Source: an uncultured Alphaproteobacteria bacterium (GTDB lineage Bacteria > Pseudomonadota > Alphaproteobacteria > HIMB59). Taken from it: DNA of 64,000 nt. This document shows positions 53,236 to 60,656 of this stretch, one piece after another; the first letter of the stretch is position 1; every line of letters starts with the position of its first letter. The notes under the pieces are model-generated. The model was not told the DNA's origin and searched no databases. It saw only the letters and a list, made by a program, of their open reading frames with translations. The DNA is taken from contig CABYRL010000004.1 in the NCBI GenBank assembly GCA_902521465.1, positions 1-64,000 of the forward strand, written 5' to 3'. The translations under genes and the position numbers were made by a program.

Positions 53236-54130
53236 AATTTATAATGAATAAGTTCTCAGGTGTTCTAAATAAATCATAAGCTAAAAATGATGAAATAATT
53301 AATAGTAACATACCAAATGTTACTTTTAAATTTTCTTGATCAAGTATATCAACTATCCTTGCAGCTAGTGCAGCTCCAATAGAGCTACTTACTATTAATC
53401 CTAAAGCCAATACAAAATCTATATTTTGATTTATGTATATTTGCAAAAATAAAGATACAAAGGATACTATCGTGATGTTAAATAGTGATGTTCCTATTAC
53501 TGAAATAGTTTTCATACCTAAAAAATAAATCATACATGGAATAAGTATAAAGCCACCACCAATACCAGTTAGCCCTGTCAATACACCTATAAAAAAACCA
53601 ATTAAAAGTGGTGCTAGTACACTAATATATAGTTTAGATTTTCTAAACTTAATTTTAAAAGGAAGTCCATGTATCCAAGAATGCTGGTGTAATTTAAATT
53701 TTTTATTTTTATGTACGATGTTAACTTTAGCTGTTTCATAAAGAATAAATACAGCAGTTATAATTAAAAGAATTATATAGATACTATTTAAATAGTTATC
53801 AATTAAACCAATATTTTTTAAATTATTTAGAATTAATACACCAAAAAGTGTCCCCACTAATCCACCAATAACCATTGTTAAGCCCATCTGATAGTCTATG
53901 TTTTTTCTTTGAAAATGACTTACAACACCAGTTGATGTCGAGGCGAATACTTGAACAGTTGTAGTTCCAACTGCAACAGCTGGAGGAATGCCAACTAGTA
54001 TCAAAAGAGGAGAGGATATAAAACCTCCACCTATGCCAAAGAGTCCAGATATAAAACCAATTCCAACTCCAAGGGAAATTAATATATAAATATTTATGGA
54101 TATTTCAGCAATAGGTAGGTAAAAATTCAT
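53228..54130 (-). CDS. TauE/SafE family sulfite/organosulfonate exporter-like membrane protein
   Basis: Repeated FISGLFGIGGGFISSPLLILVGIPPAVAVGTTTVQVFASTSTG and VLTGLTGIGGGFILIPCMIYFLGM motifs. Confidence 0.92.
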   Translation of the reverse strand: MNFYLPIAEISINIYILISLGVGIGFISGLFGIGGGFISSPLLILVGIPPAVAVGTTTVQVFASTSTGVVSHFQRKNIDYQMGLTMVIGGLVGTLFGVLILNNLKNIGLIDNYLNSIYIILLIITAVFILYETAKVNIVHKNKKFKLHQHSWIHGLPFKIKFRKSKLYISVLAPLLIGFFIGVLTGLTGIGGGFILIPCMIYFLGMKTISVIGTSLFNITIVSFVSLFLQIYINQNIDFVLALGLIVSSSIGAALAARIVDILDQENLKVTFGMLLLIISSFLAYDLFRTPENLFIINYV

Positions 54131-54174
54131 ATATTAAAATAAAATATTATACTTAAAATTAATTAAATAAATTA

Positions 54175-54708
54175 ATGATTAAATACACTTTAGCATTTGC
54201 TTGTTCAAGCGATGGTTTTATTGCAAAATATTCTGGAGATAATCCATTTGAATGGACTAGCTTGGAAGATAAAAAACACTTAGACAATTTAATAAAGAAT
54301 CATAAATGGCAAGTTATGGGTAGAAAGACTCATGAATTAAATCCAAACGGGTCTAGATCAAGAATTATTTTTTCTAGAAAATACCAAAAAATCAAACAAA
54401 TTAAAAATTCAATAAATCAATATTATTTTAATCCAGATATTAATCAGTGGAATGAATTTGAAAATCTTTGCAAAGAAAGTGTTTTAATTTTGGGGGGAAC
54501 AAGTGTTCATGATTATTTCTTATATGCTGATTTAATTGATGAAATTTTTATTACTATAGAGCCTTTAAAATTTGGAAAAGGCTTACCAGCTTTTACATAC
54601 ATAAATTTTAGGGACTTAGTTCCATACTTCAATGAGAGAGGATATCGTCATTCTAAAAAAAAAATTAATGACAAGGGCTCTTTGTTAGTTAATTTTTCAA
54701 AAACTTAG
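54175..54708 (+). CDS. RibD C-terminal/dihydrofolate-reductase-like family protein
   Basis: ACSSDGFIAKYSGDNPFEWTS, WQVMGRKTHELNP, LILGGTSVHDYFLYADLIDEIFITIEPLKFGKGLPAF. Confidence 0.75.
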   Translation: MIKYTLAFACSSDGFIAKYSGDNPFEWTSLEDKKHLDNLIKNHKWQVMGRKTHELNPNGSRSRIIFSRKYQKIKQIKNSINQYYFNPDINQWNEFENLCKESVLILGGTSVHDYFLYADLIDEIFITIEPLKFGKGLPAFTYINFRDLVPYFNERGYRHSKKKINDKGSLLVNFSKT

Positions 54709-55290
54709 TAGTTTTGTATAATCATTTTTGTCGTTTACATTAAAAAATTCTATTTTTTTATTTTTTTTAAAATTTATATAATCAAATCCAATTTCTTCAG
54801 CAAATTTCATAATTTTATAACCATTATTTTTTAAAAGGACTTCATTTAATTCCTTAAATATTTTTGATGACCAAAAAGAGAACATTGGTTCGATAATATT
54901 ATCAATCTTACAAATATAAACTTTACTCTTTTTTTCTGTAATTGAGATAAAATTATCTATGATACCTGTGTTTATTATTGGGGCATCAGTGGGAAAAAGT
55001 GCAAACCATAAATCTTCTTTTGAGTTTTTATAATGATCAAGAGCGCTATGTAACCCAGCTAGTGGCCCTTTGTAACCTCCAATTTTATCACTTACAACTT
55101 TATAGCCAAATATTTTGTACTTACTGATATCTCTATTAGCATTAATAATAATCTCATAAGACTTTTCTTGAAGACTTTCTATTAAAATTTCAATAAAAGA
55201 CTTATCTTTAATTTTTAAAAAACTTTTATTTTCATAACCCATTCTGGAGGATTTACCACCCGTTAGTATTACAGATACAAGCTTACTCAT
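54697..55290 (-). CDS. mobA: Molybdenum cofactor guanylyltransferase MobA
   Basis: VILTGGKSSRMGYENKSFLKI, GGYKGPLAGLHSAL, FPTDAPII. Confidence 0.9.
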   Translation of the reverse strand: MSKLVSVILTGGKSSRMGYENKSFLKIKDKSFIEILIESLQEKSYEIIINANRDISKYKIFGYKVVSDKIGGYKGPLAGLHSALDHYKNSKEDLWFALFPTDAPIINTGIIDNFISITEKKSKVYICKIDNIIEPMFSFWSSKIFKELNEVLLKNNGYKIMKFAEEIGFDYINFKKNKKIEFFNVNDKNDYTKLLSF

Positions 55291-56095
55291 CTTTGGTATA
55301 TCTAAATTCTCCAGATAAAATATTTAACCGTTTACCTCTAATTCTTCCAATCATTGTTAAATTTTTCTTTCTAGCTATTTCAACTGCCCAAGCAGTGAAA
55401 CCTGATCGAGATAATAGTATTGGTATTTCCATTTTGATACATTTCAATACCATTTCACTTGTCAGCCTGCCAGTAGTGTAAAAAGACATTTCTTTTGCGT
55501 CTATTTTCTTATCAAGTATCAAACCAGCAATTTTATCAACAGCATTATGTCTTCCCACATCTTCAAAATAATATAAAGGTTTATCTCCCTGACATAAGAC
55601 GCAACCGTGTATTGCACCTACAGATAAATATAAACTTGGCTCGGTATTAATTTTTTTGGATAAATTCATAAGCTGTTGATGGTTTATTCTTATTTTTTTA
55701 TTCAAGGAAATGGTATTTATTTCTTCAAATAAGTCTCCAAATACAGTCCCTTGTGCACAACCAGAGGTATTTACTTTCTTCCTTAATTTTTCTTCATAAT
55801 TAGTTTTACTCTTTGTTCTTACAACAATTGTCTTTAGGTCTTTATGAAACTCAATCTTTTTTACATCGTCTATATTAGTAAGCATTCCCTGATTGAATAA
55901 ATAACCAATAGCTAAATATTTTGGATAATCTCCTATAGTCATTATTGTTACTATTTCTTGGTTGTTTAAGTATAGCGTGAGTGGTTTTTCTTCAATGATT
56001 GGAATTTTTGTTATTTCGCCTTTTTCATTAATTGATTTTTTTAATTTAAATAAAGATCTGTTATTTACACTAGGTTTGATTAAAAAATCTGTCAT
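55283..56095 (-). CDS. fdhD: Formate dehydrogenase accessory sulfurtransferase FdhD (likely start MTDFLIK at 56095; ORF track 56134)
   Basis: NTSGCAQGTVFGDLFEEI, GAIHGCVLC, YFEDVGRHNAVDKIAG, YTTGRLTSEMVLKC, LSRSGFTAWAVEIA. Confidence 0.93.
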   Translation of the reverse strand: MTDFLIKPSVNNRSLFKLKKSINEKGEITKIPIIEEKPLTLYLNNQEIVTIMTIGDYPKYLAIGYLFNQGMLTNIDDVKKIEFHKDLKTIVVRTKSKTNYEEKLRKKVNTSGCAQGTVFGDLFEEINTISLNKKIRINHQQLMNLSKKINTEPSLYLSVGAIHGCVLCQGDKPLYYFEDVGRHNAVDKIAGLILDKKIDAKEMSFYTTGRLTSEMVLKCIKMEIPILLSRSGFTAWAVEIARKKNLTMIGRIRGKRLNILSGEFRYTKDE

Positions 56096-56124
56096 TTTTT
56101 TCTTGATTGTATTATGGTGACAAG

Positions 56125-56613
56125 GTGAAAACAATAGCTGTTATTGGTTGGAAAAATAGTGGCAAAACTACTTTAGTGAGTAATTTAGTAAAATTTTTTA
56201 AAGAAAAGAAAATAAAAGTTGGTGTGGTAAAACATGCTCACCATTCTTTTGACATTGATCATCCTAATACAGATAGCTATAAAATTAGAAAATCCGGAGC
56301 ATATAAAACCACACTAGTATCAGATAAAAGACTTGCATTCATAGAAGAGAAAACCGAGTCACATATTAATTTAGAACGTCTGGTAGAAATTAACAAAGAT
56401 TGTGATTTGTTAATATTTGAAGGGTTTAAGAGATTTGATGATTTGATAAAGTTAGAGGTGAGTTTACAAAAAAATAACAAAGACTACCTCTACAAATCTA
56501 TAAATAATGTTAAATATATCGTTACGGACGATAATATTGATCATCCAATTCAGACCTTTAATCACAATCAAATAGAAAAAATTGCCTCTGAAATATATTA
56601 TGAAAACTCCTAA
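56125..56613 (+). CDS. mobB: Molybdopterin-guanine dinucleotide biosynthesis protein MobB (probable GTG start at 56125)
   Basis: KTIAVIGWKNSGKTTLVSNLVKFF (Walker A), VGVVKHAHHSFDIDHPNTDSYKIRKSGA, CDLLIFEGFKR. Confidence 0.93.
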   Translation: MKTIAVIGWKNSGKTTLVSNLVKFFKEKKIKVGVVKHAHHSFDIDHPNTDSYKIRKSGAYKTTLVSDKRLAFIEEKTESHINLERLVEINKDCDLLIFEGFKRFDDLIKLEVSLQKNNKDYLYKSINNVKYIVTDDNIDHPIQTFNHNQIEKIASEIYYENS

Positions 56614-57778
56614 GCTAATATCTTTCAAACTTGCGCAAAAAATAATTATTCGGGAAAAAAAGAATTTATTTCAAGAGTCTAAGATAAAATTAAAGGAAGC
56701 ACATAATGCAGTAGTATCAAGAACAATTACTTCTCCAATAAATCTACCTTTACATAATACTGCAGGATTAGATGGTTATATTGTTTCTAATAAAAATCTC
56801 AACAAATTGTCAATATCTAATAAGCTTCTAAATGCTGGACATTCATATAAAAGATTAAATCCCAATTTAGCCTATAAAATAAATACAGGAGGTATTATCC
56901 CACAAAACTTTAAAAATTTTATCTCATTAGAAAACGCAAAAGTTGAGGGGAGAAATCTATTAGTTCAATATTCAAAAATATCTAATAAAGATATAAAAAA
57001 GAAAGGTGAGGATTTAAAAAAAAATAAAATACTGATAAAAAAAAATGAAAAAATTGATTTCATAAAAATTGCATTACTTTCATCAGTAGGGATTACAAAT
57101 TTATGGGTATATAAAACTTTGAGAGTTGCTGTCGTATCCTCAGGAAATGAATTAATAAAATCTGACAAAAAAATAAAAGATCATCAAGTATATGACTCAA
57201 ATAAATATCAAATAATTCATTTTTTAAAGAAATTTAATATAAGTGTTCATGACTTAGGTATTTTAAAAGATGATGAGATAAAAGTTGATAAATTTTATAA
57301 AAAAAATCAAAATAAATTTGATATTATAATTAGTTCAGGTGGCTCCTCATTTAGCTCTAAAGATTACATATCTTCTTTTCTAAGTCAAAATACTAAACTT
57401 CTTTTTAAATATGTAAGAATTCAACCAGGTCGACCTGTTATTTTTTCAAAATTAAAATTCAATTATTATTTTTCACTGCCTGGAAATCCATTAGCTGTTT
57501 TTACTAATTTATTTTTTTTAGTAAGTTTATTTATAGATCCTTCTCGCAAAGATAATTCTAGCATTACTAAATTTTACCGATCTGGATTTTCAGAAAATCA
57601 AAAATCTAATTTAACAAAATTTTATCGTGTGAAATTATCTAAAAATATACTTTATACTCATAAATCAAAAGGTTCTGCTAAACTAATTTCTCTCTCTGAA
57701 GCAGATGGTTTAGCATTTGTCCCAGAAGGAAATGATAAAATTAAAAAAGGCGAAAAGATTAGCTTTATTGAATTTTAA
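56600..57778 (+). CDS. moeA: Molybdopterin molybdotransferase MoeA (likely start MKTPKL at 56600)
   Basis: LHNTAGLDGYIV, VAVVSSGNEL, YDSNKYQI, IIISSGGSSFSSKDY, RIQPGRPVIFSKL, YYFSLPGNPLAVF. Confidence 0.93.
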   Translation: MKTPKLISFKLAQKIIIREKKNLFQESKIKLKEAHNAVVSRTITSPINLPLHNTAGLDGYIVSNKNLNKLSISNKLLNAGHSYKRLNPNLAYKINTGGIIPQNFKNFISLENAKVEGRNLLVQYSKISNKDIKKKGEDLKKNKILIKKNEKIDFIKIALLSSVGITNLWVYKTLRVAVVSSGNELIKSDKKIKDHQVYDSNKYQIIHFLKKFNISVHDLGILKDDEIKVDKFYKKNQNKFDIIISSGGSSFSSKDYISSFLSQNTKLLFKYVRIQPGRPVIFSKLKFNYYFSLPGNPLAVFTNLFFLVSLFIDPSRKDNSSITKFYRSGFSENQKSNLTKFYRVKLSKNILYTHKSKGSAKLISLSEADGLAFVPEGNDKIKKGEKISFIEF

Positions 57779-57986
57779 ATTTGATATTTACTAAATTACC
57801 TTTTTTTTTTAGTGAAATGATCTCATATTTTTTTTCTTCACAAAAATTTTTAAAGTCAAATTGTGATAACGGGTCATCACTTTCTATTGTAAGAACATCA
57901 TTTTTTTTTAACTTTTTTATAAATTTTTCAGCTTTTAAGACAGGTATAGGGCATTCAAAGCCTTTAGTATCTAGATAATAATCCAT
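57765..57986 (-). CDS. TusA family sulfurtransferase
   Basis: YYLDTKGFECPIPVLKAEKFIKKLKKNDVLTIESDDPLSQFDFKNFC: CPxP motif. Confidence 0.93.
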   Translation of the reverse strand: MDYYLDTKGFECPIPVLKAEKFIKKLKKNDVLTIESDDPLSQFDFKNFCEEKKYEIISLKKKGNLVNIKFKIQ

Positions 57987-58013
57987 TTATATATATATTT
58001 ATTTTAAAAATAC

Positions 58014-58895
58014 ATGGAAATAAAGAATTTAGAAATTATTTTAGCTTTAGATAGTGAAAAACATTTCAATAGAGCAGCAGAAAAATTAAAAATATCACAA
58101 CCTGCTTTATCTATGAAGCTAAAGGCTTTAGAAAATGAAATAGGGGTAAGACTAGTAAAAAGAGGAAAGAACTATATTGGATTAACTTCTGAGGGTGAAA
58201 TTTTAAAAGAACGATTTAAAAATATTGTCAAAGAGTACACTAGTATCAAACAGTTAAGCTCTGAGTTAAAAAATAATTTAACTGGAAATTTAAGAATAGG
58301 TGTTATTCCTACTGCTTTATTAGAAGTCTCATTTTTATTAAATAGTTTTGTTAAAAAATTTACAAATGTTAAATTGCAAGTAATTTCTATGTCTTCTAAT
58401 GAAATTGATAAAAATCTTCATGATTTCAAATTAGATTTAGGGATAAGTTATTTAGAAAATGAACCAATATTAGGAGTTGAGAAGATACCTTTATATAAAG
58501 AAACATATTTTCTCATATCTAAAAAAAAGAATTTAAAAAATAAAAAGAAATTAAAATGGCAAGAAATTGGTAATTTAGATCTGTGTTTAATTTCTAAAGA
58601 AAATCAATTTAGAAGAATATTAGATGCTATTTTTAAAGAGAATAATATTAATCCACGAGTTTTAATTGAGTCAAACTCTATGACTCATATTTACTCTCAC
58701 GTAAATAGTTCAGAATTTTCAACAATTATGCCATATATATTTACTCAGTCATTCAATTACGATGAGAATACAAATTTTATTCAATTAATTTCTCCAGAAA
58801 TATCTCATAAGGTAGGTATAGTTCATATTGATGATAATCGCCCATCACCTATTAAAAATAACTTTTTAAAATTCTTAAAAAGCTTTAATAAGTAA
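58014..58895 (+). CDS. LysR family transcriptional regulator
   Basis: N-terminal HTH FNRAAEKLKISQPALSMKLKALENEIGVRLVKRGK; LTTR effector domain length. Confidence 0.94.
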   Translation: MEIKNLEIILALDSEKHFNRAAEKLKISQPALSMKLKALENEIGVRLVKRGKNYIGLTSEGEILKERFKNIVKEYTSIKQLSSELKNNLTGNLRIGVIPTALLEVSFLLNSFVKKFTNVKLQVISMSSNEIDKNLHDFKLDLGISYLENEPILGVEKIPLYKETYFLISKKKNLKNKKKLKWQEIGNLDLCLISKENQFRRILDAIFKENNINPRVLIESNSMTHIYSHVNSSEFSTIMPYIFTQSFNYDENTNFIQLISPEISHKVGIVHIDDNRPSPIKNNFLKFLKSFNK

Positions 58896-58898
58896 TAC

Positions 58899-58923
58899 TT
58901 ATCAATTAATTACTTATTGATAA
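58899..58923. promoter_or_regulatory. Inverted repeat TTATCAAT-N9-ATTGATAA between lysR and the formate dehydrogenase genes; candidate LTTR operator
   Basis: Perfect 8-bp arms read directly from TTATCAATTAATTACTTATTGATAA, in the 63-bp intergenic gap. Confidence 0.4.
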
Positions 58924-58958
58924 TTGAAACTTAATAAAAAATTACTAAATTTAAGTAA

Positions 58959-60656
58959 ATGAAAGACTCACAAAGTAAGATTCATCCAGGTTCTGGTAGA
59001 AGAAAAGCATTAGAATTCAACAAGGGTCGCCAAAGTGATGACCAGTCAATTGATGATCTTAAAAACCTAATACCTAATGATTATTTTAGACAAAGGGATA
59101 TGCTTATTGAAAGCCTTCACTTAATTCAAGACCATTATAAATGTCTTAAACCAAAACATCTAACAGCACTGTCCGAATTAACAAATTTACCTTTAACTGA
59201 AATTTACGAAACAGCATCATTCTATGCTCACTTTGATATCTATAAAGAGGATGATATTAGCCCTCCTGAAACAACAATTAGAGTTTGTGATGGTATTACA
59301 TGTGAGATGAACGGATGCAAAACTTTAGAAAAAAATTTAAGTGATAGTGTATCTTCTAATGTGAGAGTAGTTAGAGCACCTTGTATGGGAAGGTGTCACC
59401 AAGCACCAGTAGTTGAGGTAGGAAAAAAACATTTTGTAAACGCAGATGTAAGTGTAGTTCAAAAAGCCTTAAAGGAGCAAGATACAAAACCAGTTATACC
59501 AAATTACATTAGCTATGACGATTATATAAAAAATGGTGGATATAAAATTCTAAAGGATTGTATTGAAAATAAAAAAGACCCAATGAAGCTCATAGAAGAA
59601 ATGGAGCAATCAGGTTTGAGAGGTCTTGGTGGTGCAGGATTTCCAACTGGCAGAAAATGGAGATTTGTAAGAGCAGAAGATAAACCTAGGTTAATGGCAA
59701 TTAATGGTGATGAGGGTGAACCAGGAACATTTAAAGATCATCATTATCTTACAAGAGACCCACATAGATTTCTTGAGGGAATGTTAATTGCTGCATGGGT
59801 AGTTGAGGCAACAGATGTATATATATACATGCGAGATGAGTACCCTGATGTAATAAAGTTTTTAAAGAAAGAAATTAAAATTTTAGAAGAAAAAAATTTA
59901 AATATCAAAACGAGAATTCATTTTAGAAGAGGTGCTGGCGCCTACATTTGTGGTGAAGAGTCATCAATGTTAGAAAGTTTAGAGGGTAAAAGAGGCTTAC
60001 CTAGACATAAACCCCCATTTCCATCTCAAGTAGGACTTTTTGGTAGACCAACATTAATACACAATGTTGAAACAGTTTTTTGGGTAAGAGAGATTTTGGA
60101 AAAAGGTGCTGTATGGTTCAGTAGTCATGGTCTCAATGGTAGGAAAGGTCTAAGAACGTTCTCTGTGTCGGGAAGAGTAAAAAACCCTGGTGTTAAGTTA
60201 GCTCCAGCAGGGATCACAATAAAACAACTTATTGATGAATATTGTGGCGGTATTCAAGAGGGCCATACATTTAAAGCATACTTGCCTGGAGGAGCCTCTG
60301 GAGGAATACTTCCTGCAAAATTAGATAGTATTCCACTTGATTTTGACACGCTACAAGAGCACGGATGTTTTATAGGTTCAGCTGCTGTAGTCGTTTTATC
60401 TGACAAAGATAACATGAAAGATATTGCCAAAAATTTAATGTTCTTTTTTCATGATGAAAGTTGTGGTCAATGTACTCCTTGTAGAAATGGAACCGAAAAA
60501 GCTCTTAAACTCATGAACCAATCATCCTGGGATGTAGACCTTTTAAAAGAATTATCATCAGCAATGATGGATGCTTCCATATGTGGTTTAGGACAAGCAG
60601 CTCCAAATCCAATGCTTTCAGTTATTAAACACTTCTCAGAGGAGGTAACCAACTAA
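58959..60656 (+). CDS. NAD-dependent formate dehydrogenase beta subunit with fused NuoE-like (gamma) and NuoF-like (beta) modules
   Basis: N-terminal CDGITCEMNGC...CMGRCHQAP (NuoE 2Fe-2S) then GLRGLGGAGFPTGRKW, INGDEGEPGTFKD, RRGAGAYICGEESSML, CGQCTPCRNGTEK (NuoF). Confidence 0.94.
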   Translation: MKDSQSKIHPGSGRRKALEFNKGRQSDDQSIDDLKNLIPNDYFRQRDMLIESLHLIQDHYKCLKPKHLTALSELTNLPLTEIYETASFYAHFDIYKEDDISPPETTIRVCDGITCEMNGCKTLEKNLSDSVSSNVRVVRAPCMGRCHQAPVVEVGKKHFVNADVSVVQKALKEQDTKPVIPNYISYDDYIKNGGYKILKDCIENKKDPMKLIEEMEQSGLRGLGGAGFPTGRKWRFVRAEDKPRLMAINGDEGEPGTFKDHHYLTRDPHRFLEGMLIAAWVVEATDVYIYMRDEYPDVIKFLKKEIKILEEKNLNIKTRIHFRRGAGAYICGEESSMLESLEGKRGLPRHKPPFPSQVGLFGRPTLIHNVETVFWVREILEKGAVWFSSHGLNGRKGLRTFSVSGRVKNPGVKLAPAGITIKQLIDEYCGGIQEGHTFKAYLPGGASGGILPAKLDSIPLDFDTLQEHGCFIGSAAVVVLSDKDNMKDIAKNLMFFFHDESCGQCTPCRNGTEKALKLMNQSSWDVDLLKELSSAMMDASICGLGQAAPNPMLSVIKHFSEEVTN

